A stretch of 64,000 nucleotides of DNA from Comamonadaceae bacterium (GTDB lineage: Bacteria; Pseudomonadota; Gammaproteobacteria; Burkholderiales; Burkholderiaceae_C), in NCBI GenBank assembly GCA_027488985.1, contig JAIYAR010000018.1:62001-126000 (forward strand), written 5' to 3'. The notes beneath the pieces were generated by a model. That model made no database searches. It was not told the DNA's origin and worked only from the letters and a program-made list of their open reading frames with translations. Every line of letters starts with the position of its first letter. The stretch's first letter is position 1. Below are positions 1 through 9,038 of the stretch, piece after piece. The position numbers and the translations under genes were made by a program.

Positions 1-1522
1 TTACCTCGTATTTTCCAGAAAACCGGCCCAACACCATATAGGCCCGTTGACGCAGCCGGGGTAGGGCATGCAGGCAAGCCAGCTGTGCAAGCAGCCATGC
101 ACCAGCAATCCAGATGAACTGAGCTACCGTTGGCCAATGTGCAGGCAGCGCCAAGCGCATAGCCACGCAGACAGCAGCACTGACAACCAGCGGCAGGCCA
201 ATGTCCCTGATGTACCAGACAGACAACTCGCCCCTAGGCAAGGTTTTTCGGGCCATGATGGGTGCCGCCACAGCCAGATAGCCAATATTCAGGAGCAGCC
301 AAGCCATCGCCGCACCGAGGGCACCTTGTCCCCAGACGAGGGCCAGCATCAGCGGCACGACCACGATGGCAGACACTAGGTTCTGATAGAAACCATACAT
401 GGCCCAGCCCCGAGCCACCGTCATCTCGTAGGGAATCCCCAAGGCCGCATTCAGCGCCGAGCCCAGAATCAGCACACTAGCGATCGGAGCTGCAGACCGG
501 GCCACCTGCTCATTCTGCAGCCACATCTGTAGAATTTCTGGCGCAAAGAGAGCCAGAGTCATGGAGGCGGGAAAAATCATAAGCGAGATCAACTGGCTAC
601 CTTCGTGATAAAGAGCCACCAACTCATGCGCTTTGTCGTCTTGGGCATAGAGCGCGGAGAAGCGAGGAAAAAAGGCCTGGAACACGGCTGCCGGCAGCAT
701 TCGCGAAGCGGTGTTCAACTGATTCGCAACGTTGTAATAGCCGAACGCCGTCAGAGAGATGAATTTACTGAGAATCAACCGATCGAGGTTGGAAAGCAGG
801 AAAGTGACAGCGCCGCTGGCTCCCAAGCCCATCGCAAAGCTCCAGACGCCTCGCAAAGCTACTTGACTAAACTTGGCCGAGCGGCGCCGGTGCGGCAAGA
901 TCTGCCAGCAGACTATCGCAAACCCAGCGACGGAAGCAGCAGCAGCGGCCAACTGCCAGGCGAAGAAGGCCTCTAAAGTGGGTGACACCCACCACAAGAT
1001 CCCCATCGCGCCGACGGTCCTCAGCGTCCCGAAGACGATCTGCAGTAAGTTCAGAAGCACCTGCCGTTCCAGACCGGTCAAGCAGCCGCCGTAGAGGCTG
1101 ATGGGCCACTGAAACGCGATTATCAGCCCCATGAATCGAATCGCGTTCACGACCTGTTCGGTAGCTTGGTGCTCGTTGTTCAGCCATTGCGTCGCAATGA
1201 AGGGCGCGGCCCCATAGACAAGCGCTGCCAGCAGTAAGCCTAGCATCCAGTAGATCACCTCCAGCGACCGGACCAAGTCCCGAGTGTTCTGGAACTCATC
1301 TGGCCACGAGCGGGTTTGCGCTATCTCCCGATTGATCACCACGCCGAAGCCGAACTCCAGCAACTGCAGAGTTGCCAGCAACATCGTAAAGAAACCGATC
1401 AGGCCAAAGGCTTCTACCCCCAAAAGGTCGATGTAGACGGGAACGGCGATGATGCTGATGGCGAGCAGCCAGAACTTACCGAAAAAGTTAGCAACGATGT
1501 TAAGCGCCATCAGTTGTTGCAT
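1..1522 (-). CDS. Wzx-type polysaccharide flippase, 3' end cut by window edge
   Basis: The frame is open from an ATG at 1522 to the window edge (507 codons, no stop), so the gene continues to the left. The product is very hydrophobic with about a dozen predicted membrane segments. It begins MQQLMALNIVANFFGKFW and contains the SNLDRLILSKF stretch typical of the MATE/MOP oligosaccharide flippase group (Wzx/RfbX). The expected role is to flip undecaprenyl-linked repeat units across the inner membrane. It is the last visible gene of the minus-strand polysaccharide operon, 29 bp after the CmcI-like gene. A GGCGGG stretch lies just before the start; M5 is an alternative start. Family is clear, substrate unknown. 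Confidence 0.85.
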   Translation of the reverse strand, partial: MQQLMALNIVANFFGKFWLLAISIIAVPVYIDLLGVEAFGLIGFFTMLLATLQLLEFGFGVVINREIAQTRSWPDEFQNTRDLVRSLEVIYWMLGLLLAALVYGAAPFIATQWLNNEHQATEQVVNAIRFMGLIIAFQWPISLYGGCLTGLERQVLLNLLQIVFGTLRTVGAMGILWWVSPTLEAFFAWQLAAAAASVAGFAIVCWQILPHRRRSAKFSQVALRGVWSFAMGLGASGAVTFLLSNLDRLILSKFISLTAFGYYNVANQLNTASRMLPAAVFQAFFPRFSALYAQDDKAHELVALYHEGSQLISLMIFPASMTLALFAPEILQMWLQNEQVARSAAPIASVLILGSALNAALGIPYEMTVARGWAMYGFYQNLVSAIVVVPLMLALVWGQGALGAAMAWLLLNIGYLAVAAPIMARKTLPRGELSVWYIRDIGLPLVVSAAVCVAMRLALPAHWPTVAQFIWIAGAWLLAQLACLHALPRLRQRAYMVLGRFSGKYEV

Positions 1523-1551
1523 CCCGCCATGGCCGCCATTAACGCTCGGAC

Positions 1552-2352
1552 TCAGCGGATGCGCTTTAGAAAGCCGTCTGGCGCAACAGTAACCTGCAGC
1601 TTGTGTGGGATGCTCGCATCAATCTCGAAACCCGACTGTTCCTTGATATAGGTGTGCACAGCTGTCTTGGGGTTGTCGCCAGGCGCCCAAGGGCGATCCG
1701 GGAACAAATCGGCGGGCATGTCCTCCACGAAAGTGTCGAAGACCACACAATAACAGCCTACCGTTGTCAGCGGGGCGTAGGCGCGCAGTTCCGCCAGCAC
1801 ATGCTCATGGGTGTGGTTGGAGTCCAAGCAGACCATGACGCGCTGGTAGCCGCTTGCGTGGGCTTGGACCTGGGCGATGACCTCGGACGAGATACTCGAA
1901 CCTTGGATCATGTCGATTTTGTGCGCGAGGGGATGCGACTCGATGGCATCGCGATTGTGTGGCCGGATGTCAATGTCCAGACCCAACACCTTCCGCTTGC
2001 TGGCCTTCGGATCAAGCGCAGTGCCAGCCTGGACAGCATCGCAGTAATCCAGCATGGCCAACAGCGAGGCGCTGAGGAGCAATGAACCACCATGCGCGAT
2101 CCCGGTTTCAATAATTAGATCTGGGCGCGTTGCCCACACTAACTCCTGCATGGCGACCATGTCCTGCGGGTACTGGATAATGGGACGACCTAGCCAGTCG
2201 TAGTTGTAGACATAGCGCCGCCGCATTGACGCCTCCAGCCAGGCCTGCGACTGGGCGATGAAATCAGCGTCATGAGAATAGCTTGCTATCTGCTGCCTAC
2301 GCTCATGGGCGAATTGCTGGATTGGGTCGGTCATATTTTCACTTGGCCTCAT
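1552..2352 (-). CDS. CmcI-family SAM-dependent methyltransferase
   Basis: This 266-residue protein resembles the CmcI / rhamnosyl O-methyltransferase family (annotated as cephalosporin hydroxylase in many genomes). A Rossmann-type SAM-binding motif IETGIAHGGS lies at residues 81-90, followed by acidic positions (D in GLDIDIRPHN). Its ATG overlaps the stop of the upstream SDR gene by 4 bp (ATGA), which supports this start and translational coupling. In this operon it most likely O-methylates a sugar hydroxyl, either on the nucleotide sugar or on the assembled glycan. The C-terminal stretch is family-typical and intact. Family is fairly sure; acceptor unknown. Confidence 0.8.
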   Translation of the reverse strand: MRPSENMTDPIQQFAHERRQQIASYSHDADFIAQSQAWLEASMRRRYVYNYDWLGRPIIQYPQDMVAMQELVWATRPDLIIETGIAHGGSLLLSASLLAMLDYCDAVQAGTALDPKASKRKVLGLDIDIRPHNRDAIESHPLAHKIDMIQGSSISSEVIAQVQAHASGYQRVMVCLDSNHTHEHVLAELRAYAPLTTVGCYCVVFDTFVEDMPADLFPDRPWAPGDNPKTAVHTYIKEQSGFEIDASIPHKLQVTVAPDGFLKRIR

Positions 2353-3140
2353 GTAAAAGCGTTGGCAATTGTGGCCAGCACTGGCCGGGGTTGGTAATCA
2401 AATTCTTTTCGAATGCGCTCGATGTCAATCGGGATGAATCGCACCGACGGAGCGGCCGGCGCTACTTCGATGGCACACCCCGTGCGAGCCACCAGCTGCG
2501 CCGTCCATTGCGCATGGGTGGTCTGGACGCCACTGGCCACGTTGTAGAGCCGTTCACGGCCGCCGGCGGCGATACGCGGTAGCAGTTCGGCCACATCGTC
2601 GATGTGAATGTAGTCTTTACTGGAGTCTGGGGCCGTCTGCAGCACGATGCAACCGCCGCGCGCCTCGCGCACGAGGCTGGGCACGAAATTGACGGAGTCC
2701 GCGTCCTCCCCGCCCACCACATTGGACAGGCGCGCCACCCGCACACCAGCGCGCGCATCCTGAAGGCAGAGTGATTCGCCCATGAGCTTGGACAGATTGT
2801 AGAGATCGGACGGGTCCTGCGCCAGCACGGGCAAGGGGCTGTCCTCGTGGCCGCTGGCGGCGTGCGCATAGACGCGCGTGGAGGAAAGATAGAGCAGGGA
2901 TGCGAAATCAGCCTGCTGCAGCAATTCGGCAAGTACGCTGACGTGGGCCTGCACCGTGTCGTAGGGACGTCGCCGAAAATCGGCCGTCAGCCCGATTGCG
3001 TAGATCACATGCCCTAGCGGCCGCCGGCACAGGCCGGCGTCGCCGCGGCCCGGTGTGTCAACGGTCTGCCCGGCCGCCCGCAGCCGGGCCACCAGGCGGC
3101 TGCCGATGGTGCCGCTGGAGCCAAGAATGGTCCAGCTCAT
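2349..3140 (-). CDS. NAD(P)-dependent sugar reductase/epimerase (extended SDR)
   Basis: A 263-residue SDR with an N-terminal nucleotide-binding motif (G7-x2-G10-x2-G13 in ILGSSGTIGS), the YLSST strand near residues 84-88 and the catalytic YNLSK (Y114, K118). The family covers nucleotide-sugar epimerases and 4-ketoreductases. Because the operon already has a 4,6-dehydratase, an epimerase and a C-methyltransferase, the likely job is the final reduction of the C4 keto group of a CDP-sugar. It overlaps both neighbours by 4 bp. It is shorter than typical epimerases (about 310-330 aa), in line with small RmlD-like reductases. Confidence 0.8.
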   Translation of the reverse strand: MSWTILGSSGTIGSRLVARLRAAGQTVDTPGRGDAGLCRRPLGHVIYAIGLTADFRRRPYDTVQAHVSVLAELLQQADFASLLYLSSTRVYAHAASGHEDSPLPVLAQDPSDLYNLSKLMGESLCLQDARAGVRVARLSNVVGGEDADSVNFVPSLVREARGGCIVLQTAPDSSKDYIHIDDVAELLPRIAAGGRERLYNVASGVQTTHAQWTAQLVARTGCAIEVAPAAPSVRFIPIDIERIRKEFDYQPRPVLATIANAFT

Positions 3141-3628
3141 TGCCGCTCCCCCACCACCCGCAGGGGCTGACCCGCGTAGACGATATAGGCTGATAGCTCG
3201 CCGCGCACGACGGAGCCCGCGCCCAGCACGCAGCCGCGGCGCAGGATGGTACCGTCCAGCAGTACGCAGTTGGCGCCGATCCAGACGTCGTCCTCGATCA
3301 CGATGCCGCCCTTACCGGGCAAGAAACCCTGCTCGCGGATCAGGCGGGATTTGTCCTTGTAGGCATGGTTGACCGGCGCAAAGGTGCAATTGGCGGCGAT
3401 GGCGACATGGTTCCCGATTTGGATGCCTTGCCCTGTGTAGAGCACGCAACCCGAATTGATGACCACGTGGGCGCCGATGATCAGGTCCCCGCTGCCGCCG
3501 GCAGGCTTGACCTTGACGAAGCTATCGATGACTGAGTGCGCGCCGACCACGATCCGGGTGCCGCGCACCGAATCCTCAATGTCGGCCAGCGGCGAGACGC
3601 GGGCGCTGTCGGCGATCTGGATGGTCAT
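3137..3628 (-). CDS. Left-handed beta-helix acyltransferase
   Basis: A 163-residue protein built of hexapeptide repeats (IGAHVVI, IGNHVAI, IEDDVWI, IGANCVL), typical of LbH acetyl/acyltransferases. The H of NHAYKDKS is a candidate catalytic residue. I place the start at the ATG at 3628, 1 bp after the upstream methyltransferase stop; a longer in-frame reading would begin inside that gene and adds no recognisable sequence. The stop overlaps the SDR start (ATGA). In this context it likely O- or N-acetylates the deoxysugar. Acceptor position cannot be read from sequence. Confidence 0.8.
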   Translation of the reverse strand: MTIQIADSARVSPLADIEDSVRGTRIVVGAHSVIDSFVKVKPAGGSGDLIIGAHVVINSGCVLYTGQGIQIGNHVAIAANCTFAPVNHAYKDKSRLIREQGFLPGKGGIVIEDDVWIGANCVLLDGTILRRGCVLGAGSVVRGELSAYIVYAGQPLRVVGERQ

Positions 3629-3629
3629 G

Positions 3630-4859
3630 TCAGCCCTCCAGGATCCGGATCTCGGGCATAGCGACCACGAAGCGCCCGCCCCACTCCTTGATGTACGCAT
3701 GCTCGTGCGCCACCTCTGTGGAGAGGTTCCACGGCAGGATGATCAAGTAGTCCGGCCGCTTCTCCCGCAGCGCGGCGGGCGAGAGGATCGGGATGTGACT
3801 GCCCGGCATGAACTTGTTTTGCTTGGCCGCCGCCGCATCGCAGACGAAGGACAGCAGATCGGGGCGCACGCCCGCGTAGTTGAGCAAGGTGTTGCCTTTG
3901 GCCGCGGCGCCGTATGCCGCCACTGTCCTGCCCGCGTTCTTCTGCTCGATCAGGAAAGCCAGCAAGGAATTCTTGATCCGGTCGGCGTGCGCCTGGAAGC
4001 CCTGGTAGCAGTCCAGATCCTGCAGGCCCAGCCGGACCTCCGCGTCCAGCACCCCGGCGGCGGCGGCCGTCCGGATGCGCGGGTCGTCCTGGTGGCAGCC
4101 GTGGATGCGCAGACTACCGCCGTGCGTAGGCAGCTCCTGCACGTCGAACACCCGCAGGCCGGCCGCGGCGAAGATGCGCGAGACAGTGTGCAGCGACAGG
4201 TAGGAGAAATGCTCGTGATAGATCGTGTCGAACTGCTTATGTTCGATCAGACGCATCAGGTGCGGGAACTCCAGCGTGATCGTGCCTTGCGGCTTGAGGG
4301 CCGCCTTGAGCCCGCGCGTGAAGTCGTTGATGTCCGGCACGTGCGCGTAGACATTGTTGCCCGCGATCAGGTCCGCTTGCCGCCCTTCCTGCGCCAAGCG
4401 GCGCCCCAGCGTCTCGCCGAAGAATTCGCGCAGCACCGGCACGCCCAGCGCCTCGGCCGCGGCGGCCGTGCTCGCCGTGGGCTCGATGCCTAGACAAGGC
4501 ACGCCCGCAGCCACGAAGTTGCGCAGCAGATAGCCGTCGTTGGAAGCCACCTCTAGCACGAAGCTATAGCGCCCCAGGCCCAAGTGCGAGGTCATGTCTT
4601 TCACATAGTCGGCGGCATGCCGCAGCCAGGTGCTCGACGTGCTGGAGAAATAGGCGTAGTCCGAGCTGAAGAGTTCGTCGGCCTGCGCATAATCCTCGGT
4701 CTGCACCAGCCAGCAATGCACACACACGCAGACGCGCAGGGGGTAATGCTTTTCGGGGCGAGACAGATCGGACGCCATGAGGTAGGCGTTCGACGGCGGG
4801 GCGTAGCCCAAGTCGAGGAACAGGTGCTGGAGCGGCTGGTCGCAGTGGCGGCACTTCAT
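3630..4859 (-). CDS. Sugar C-methyltransferase (TylCIII-like, three-domain)
   Basis: This 409-residue protein has the architecture of NDP-hexose C-methyltransferases. An N-terminal zinc-binding domain has C3-x2-C6 and C46-x2-C49. A SAM-binding core has the EVASNDGYLL motif at about 103-112. The C-terminal domain (about 250-409, AAYGAAAKGNTLLNY) is the one seen in Methyltransf_14 proteins. Members such as TylC3 put a methyl branch on C3 of a 4-keto-6-deoxy sugar. Following rfbF, rfbG and an epimerase, it predicts a branched-chain CDP-sugar. The ATG overlaps the epimerase stop by 4 bp. Confidence 0.88.
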   Translation of the reverse strand: MKCRHCDQPLQHLFLDLGYAPPSNAYLMASDLSRPEKHYPLRVCVCVHCWLVQTEDYAQADELFSSDYAYFSSTSSTWLRHAADYVKDMTSHLGLGRYSFVLEVASNDGYLLRNFVAAGVPCLGIEPTASTAAAAEALGVPVLREFFGETLGRRLAQEGRQADLIAGNNVYAHVPDINDFTRGLKAALKPQGTITLEFPHLMRLIEHKQFDTIYHEHFSYLSLHTVSRIFAAAGLRVFDVQELPTHGGSLRIHGCHQDDPRIRTAAAAGVLDAEVRLGLQDLDCYQGFQAHADRIKNSLLAFLIEQKNAGRTVAAYGAAAKGNTLLNYAGVRPDLLSFVCDAAAAKQNKFMPGSHIPILSPAALREKRPDYLIILPWNLSTEVAHEHAYIKEWGGRFVVAMPEIRILEG

Positions 4860-5419
4860 GGGATCTTCACGCCTTCGAAGGCGTTAGTGAGTAAGGGATG
4901 GGACCGGTCGCGATCTGACATCGCCGCGATCGGCAACGGCCAGTGGATGGCCAGTCTTTCATCAGTAGGGCGCAGACCGCCTTCCGATGCGACATGGTAC
5001 GGCGCCGAATGCAAGTACAGCATACTCACGTCGTCGCTCAGGGTCTGAAAGCCGTGCGCGCACCCTTGGGGCACCATCAGGGCACAGCCGTTGTCCGCGG
5101 ACAGATGCTCCGCGTGCCAGCGCAGAAAAGTCGGCGAACCCAGGCGCAGATCTACGATCACGTCTAGGACTTCGCCCTGCAGACAGTTCACGAGCTTCGT
5201 CTCGGCGTAAGGTGGGCGCTGGAAATGCATGCCACGCACCGTGCCCATCTCGCGTGTCAGCGTGTGGTTCACCTGCGCCACCGCACCCTGCCATCCGGCG
5301 GCGAGCAACTCCTGGTGGCAGAAAATGCGGCTCAGGAAGCCCCGTGCATCCCCTAGCTGCTGGCGTTGCACGCGCACTAATCCCGGCAAGGGCAGTTCGG
5401 TTAGCGTAAAGCGACTCAC
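4856..5419 (-). CDS. RmlC-like dTDP/CDP-sugar 3,5-epimerase family protein
   Basis: A 187-residue cupin of the dTDP-4-dehydrorhamnose 3,5-epimerase family. The catalytic His lies in VRGMHFQ (H65), and the lower half has the VPQGCAHGFQ motif and a Tyr-rich strand (SMLYLHSAPY). I choose a GTG start at 5419 because it overlaps the rfbG stop as GTGA and the family fold begins right after it (SRFTLTELPLPGL). Upstream in-frame codons encode only arginine-rich shadow sequence. It would epimerise C3 and/or C5 of the CDP-4-keto-6-deoxyglucose made by the neighbouring dehydratase; whether it acts at one or both carbons is not visible. Confidence 0.85.
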   Translation of the reverse strand: MSRFTLTELPLPGLVRVQRQQLGDARGFLSRIFCHQELLAAGWQGAVAQVNHTLTREMGTVRGMHFQRPPYAETKLVNCLQGEVLDVIVDLRLGSPTFLRWHAEHLSADNGCALMVPQGCAHGFQTLSDDVSMLYLHSAPYHVASEGGLRPTDERLAIHWPLPIAAMSDRDRSHPLLTNAFEGVKIP

Positions 5420-6486
5420 ACAGACTCCAACCAATCGGCGATGTCGTCTGCACACAGTTGGTGTACGTCGGCGCCGCGCGCCTGCGAGGCATGCCAGGCC
5501 ATAGTGCGAGCTACGGCTCCTTGCAGGGGGAAGCGCGGGCTCACGCCCAGAACCTTCCGCGCCCTGGCCGTCTCAAGCGCGAGCCAACCTGCTTCGTGCG
5601 GCCCTGCGGAACCGTCGCCATAGCGAACCTGAGCCCCTGGAAATTGTTGCCTGGCGATTTCGATCACTTCGCGGACGGACGCCGCCTCGTGCGTCTGCGG
5701 CCCGAAGTTGTAGGCATCAGCCAGCGAAGCGTCTTTCCAGAGACGCTCGGCCAGGATGATGTACCCAGCCAGCGGATCAAGCACATGTTGCCAGGGGCGA
5801 ATGGCATCCGGACGCCGAATATCCAAAACGTCCCCGGACTGCCACGCGCGCAAAGCATCAGGCAGTAGTCGGTCAGCAGACCAATCACCGCCACCAATCA
5901 CATTGCCCGCTCGAGCGCTGGCCACCGCCACCCCACGTTCTTGCAGGAACGATAGGCGCCAGCTCTCGATCACACTTTCGCTCGACGCCTTGCTGGCGCT
6001 GTAAGGATCGTGACCGCCTAGAGCGTCATCTTCACGGTAGGGCCAGTGCCACTCCCGGTTGCGATAGACCTTGTCTGTAGTCACCATTACAGCAACACGT
6101 GTGTCGGGCGAACGGCGCAGCGCATCCAGCACATGGGCCGTTCCCAAAACATTGGTGGCAAAAGTCGCCAGTGGCTCCCGATAGCTTTCGCGCACCAGTG
6201 CCTGCGCTGCTAGATGGAACACCACCTCAGGACGAGCACTGGACACAGCCGCTTCGACGGCTTGGGGATCGCGGATATCAACAAGTCGGCTATCACACAG
6301 CCGGTCGATCTGCAGCTGTTCGCTCAGACTTGGATTAGTGGCGGGCGGCAACGCCAGCCCCGTCACTCGTGCGCCCATGCGCTCTAGCCAGAAGGCCAGC
6401 CATGCGCCCTTGAAGCCAGTGTGTCCTGTCAAAAGGACACGGCGATCTCGCCAGAACTTTGGATCCGGTTGAAAAGAGTGTTGCAT
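5416..6486 (-). CDS. rfbG: CDP-glucose 4,6-dehydratase
   Basis: A 356-residue extended SDR whose opening TGHTGFKGAWL (residues 20-30) is diagnostic of RfbG/DdhB. Catalytic YSASK is at Y162/K166 and TTDKVY at about 136-141. It converts CDP-D-glucose to CDP-4-dehydro-6-deoxy-D-glucose using bound NAD. It sits 42 bp downstream of the matching cytidylyltransferase, and its stop overlaps the GTG of the epimerase. Length and motifs match the family, so the call is firm. Confidence 0.93.
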   Translation of the reverse strand: MQHSFQPDPKFWRDRRVLLTGHTGFKGAWLAFWLERMGARVTGLALPPATNPSLSEQLQIDRLCDSRLVDIRDPQAVEAAVSSARPEVVFHLAAQALVRESYREPLATFATNVLGTAHVLDALRRSPDTRVAVMVTTDKVYRNREWHWPYREDDALGGHDPYSASKASSESVIESWRLSFLQERGVAVASARAGNVIGGGDWSADRLLPDALRAWQSGDVLDIRRPDAIRPWQHVLDPLAGYIILAERLWKDASLADAYNFGPQTHEAASVREVIEIARQQFPGAQVRYGDGSAGPHEAGWLALETARARKVLGVSPRFPLQGAVARTMAWHASQARGADVHQLCADDIADWLESV

Positions 6487-6528
6487 CGGATAGGGCTATC
6501 TAAACAAGATCGACAAACAGCGCTACCA

Positions 6529-7299
6529 TTACCAAGACTTCCAAGGCGCCCTACCGCAGGCCCACAGGTCTTCTAAAAGGTTTTTTTCCCGCAGCGTATC
6601 CATGGGCTGCCAGAAACCGGTGTGTTCAAACGCCCGCAATTGGTCAGCTACCGCCAGCTTCGCCAGCGGTTCATTTTCCCAACTGGTATGGTCACCGTCG
6701 ATGCGGTCGATTACATCCGGCGACAGGACAAAAAAACCGCCATTGATCAGTCCACCGTCGCCGCGCGGCTTCTCGGTAAAGCCCGTGACGCGTTTCTCTT
6801 GAAGCTGTAGCGCACCGTATCGGCCCGGCGGACTCACTGCCGTCACCGTCGCGCTGCGGCCGTGCGCCTGATGGAAGCGAATGAGCTCGCCAATGTTGAC
6901 ATCCGATAAACCGTCGCCGTAGGTGAAGCAGAACGCTTTCTCATTCTCAACATAACGCTTAACGCGGCGCAGGCGCCCACCGGTCATGGTTTCCTCGCCG
7001 GTATCGACCAAGGTCACCCTCCAAGGCTCGACCTTCTGCTCATGTACTTCCATCTTGTGGTCGACCATATTGAAGGTCACATCTGACATGTGCAGGAAGT
7101 AGTTTGCAAAATACTCCTTGACTACATAGCCCTTGTAGCCGCAACAGATCACGAAGTCGTTTACTCCATGAGCAGAATACATTTTCATGATGTGCCAAAG
7201 TATGGGTTTGCCACCGATCTCGATCATCGGTTTGGGGCGAAGATGGGTCTCCTCTGAGATTCGGGTGCCCAATCCCCCCGCAAGGATTACTGCTTTCAT
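6529..7299 (-). CDS. rfbF: Glucose-1-phosphate cytidylyltransferase
   Basis: A 256-residue nucleotidyltransferase starting MKAVILAGGLGTRISEET, with the uridylyl/cytidylyl signature GGLGTR (8-13) and the PKPM lysine (K23). VTGFTEKPRGDGG and INGGFFV follow further in. It makes CDP-glucose from glucose-1-phosphate and CTP, the first committed step of the CDP-deoxysugar branch. The start at 7299 is preceded by AGGA with a 7-nt spacing; eight codons upstream are unlikely to be used. It lies 30 bp after the aminotransferase gene. Confidence 0.93.
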   Translation of the reverse strand: MKAVILAGGLGTRISEETHLRPKPMIEIGGKPILWHIMKMYSAHGVNDFVICCGYKGYVVKEYFANYFLHMSDVTFNMVDHKMEVHEQKVEPWRVTLVDTGEETMTGGRLRRVKRYVENEKAFCFTYGDGLSDVNIGELIRFHQAHGRSATVTAVSPPGRYGALQLQEKRVTGFTEKPRGDGGLINGGFFVLSPDVIDRIDGDHTSWENEPLAKLAVADQLRAFEHTGFWQPMDTLREKNLLEDLWACGRAPWKSW

Positions 7300-7329
7300 A
7301 TAGTCCTGATGTATCGATGGCAACCCCAG

Positions 7330-8436
7330 TTATGCCAAAGCTTTGAGGCCGCCCAACGCTCGCTGCAATGCCTCGACGACTTTCGTCTGATCTCCGCCAC
7401 CTAAGCCCGGTGACATCGGGAGACTCATGACCTCCTGCGCAACCAGGTCCCCAATTGGGACCATCACCGAATCATCAGCTACGGCTGGCTGCTTGTTAAG
7501 TGGAAGCGGATAATGCACGGCAGTAGGAATGCCAAACTCGCTCAGCATCTTTTGAACTTGGTCACGCGCTGGCACGCGCACCGTGTACTGGGCCCAGGCG
7601 CTGACGTTGTACCCCTCAACATGCGGCGTAGCCTTGACTCCAACTTCATTTAATAGCTGGGTGTAGAGAGCAGCGACCATCTGCCGCAGGCCCAACTCCT
7701 CATCCAAAATGGCTAGCTTGGGCAGCAGGATTGCCGCTTGAAGCGTGTCTAGGCGGCTGTTCACGCCGACCCGCACATGATGGTAACGACGCTCCTGCCC
7801 ATGACGTGCGATCTGGCGCATGACCTTGGCCAACCTATCATCGCTTGTGAAAATTGCGCCGCCATCACCATAACAACCCAAAGGCTTGGTCGGAAAGAAG
7901 CTCGCGCAAGCAATGGTGCTGAGGTTGCAGCTCTTGCGCCCCTTATAGCTAGCGCCAAAGCTTTGCGCAGCATCTTCGATAACAGGAATTCCGTGGCGAG
8001 CTGCGATGGTATTGATGGCGTCGAAGTCGGCGCACTGGCCGTACAGGCTGACGGGAATGATGGCCTTGGTACGCGGCGTAATGGATGCCTCTAGCAAGGC
8101 TGGATCTAGGTTGTAGGTGCGCGCATCGATGTCCACGTAGACCGGCTTGGCGCCCAAAAGCGCCACGGTCTCGGCAGTAGCGATATAGGTAAAGCCAGGG
8201 GTAATAACTTCGTCCCCGGGCCCCACGTCCAACGCCATCAGCGCAATCTGCAACGCGTCCGTGCCATTTGCCACCGTGATGCAATATTTGGCGTCGGTGT
8301 AGTCGGTCAGCTTTTCTTCCAACTCAGCCACTTCTGGGCCGAGTATGTACTGACCATGGTCGAGCACGCGCTGGATTGCAGCGTCTATTTGCGGCTTGAG
8401 CTTTTGGTACTGGCTCTTGAGATCGATGAATTCCAT
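7330..8436 (-). CDS. wbpE: WbpE-like sugar aminotransferase (DegT/DnrJ/EryC1/StrS)
   Basis: A 368-residue PLP-dependent aminotransferase starting MEFIDLKSQY. The PLP lysine is K184 in ASFFPTKPLGCYGDGGA, and VIEDAAQSFGA (152-162) supplies the conserved Asp. It is very like WbpE/WlbC, which transaminates UDP-2-acetamido-3-keto-glucuronate to UDP-GlcNAc(3NH2)A. That role is backed by adjacent wbpD, wbpB and wbpA homologues. An AGGAAAAG site precedes the ATG at 8436, favouring it over the upstream in-frame codons. Confidence 0.9.
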   Translation of the reverse strand: MEFIDLKSQYQKLKPQIDAAIQRVLDHGQYILGPEVAELEEKLTDYTDAKYCITVANGTDALQIALMALDVGPGDEVITPGFTYIATAETVALLGAKPVYVDIDARTYNLDPALLEASITPRTKAIIPVSLYGQCADFDAINTIAARHGIPVIEDAAQSFGASYKGRKSCNLSTIACASFFPTKPLGCYGDGGAIFTSDDRLAKVMRQIARHGQERRYHHVRVGVNSRLDTLQAAILLPKLAILDEELGLRQMVAALYTQLLNEVGVKATPHVEGYNVSAWAQYTVRVPARDQVQKMLSEFGIPTAVHYPLPLNKQPAVADDSVMVPIGDLVAQEVMSLPMSPGLGGGDQTKVVEALQRALGGLKALA

Positions 8437-8453
8437 AGGGTCTTTTCCTGTCG

Positions 8454-9038
8454 TCAAGCGAGCAAACTGCACTTGCCACCGCGCAATTCATATCGCTTGC
8501 CCGTCTGTTCGCATATCACCTCAGCAGCTCCACTTAAAGGCAGTTCCAAACGTTCGCCATGCTGGCTCATCCAGCCGATCTGGCGCGCTGGCACACCCAC
8601 CATGAGCGCATAGTCCGGTACATCTTGATTGACCACTGCGCCTGCGCCAACAAAAGCATATTGACCGACAGTAGCACCGCAGACAATCGTGGAGTTGGCA
8701 CCCAGCGTGGCGCCGCGACGCACTAGAGTGCGACGATACTCGTCTTTGCGGATCACAGCACTGCGAGGGTTGTACACGTTAGTGAACACCATGCTGGGGC
8801 CGCAAAACACATCGTCTTCCAGCGTTACGGCGTCGTAAACACTGACGTTATTCTGGACTTTGACGTTATCGCCAATGACTACATCATTGCCAACAAAGAC
8901 GTTCTGTCCGAAAGAGCACCCTCGTCCAATGCGGGCGCCTGCGCTGATATGCACCCAATGCCAGACACGACTGCCCTCGCCGATCTGAGCGCCGTCGTCG
9001 ACGATTGCCGTGGGATGGACGGTGTAATTCCGCCCCAT
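8454..9038 (-). CDS. wbpD: WbpD-like UDP-amino-sugar N-acetyltransferase
   Basis: A 194-residue hexapeptide-repeat acetyltransferase ([51 protein letters not shown]) matching WbpD/WlbB. It would acetylate the 3-amino group of UDP-GlcNAc(3NH2)A using acetyl-CoA. The ATG at 9038 overlaps the wbpB stop in TGATG; a GTG at 9041 giving a GTGA overlap is possible. It is 17 bp upstream of wbpE. The tail after residue 150 carries a few Cys-containing turns of unclear role. Confidence 0.9.
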   Translation of the reverse strand: MGRNYTVHPTAIVDDGAQIGEGSRVWHWVHISAGARIGRGCSFGQNVFVGNDVVIGDNVKVQNNVSVYDAVTLEDDVFCGPSMVFTNVYNPRSAVIRKDEYRRTLVRRGATLGANSTIVCGATVGQYAFVGAGAVVNQDVPDYALMVGVPARQIGWMSQHGERLELPLSGAAEVICEQTGKRYELRGGKCSLLA

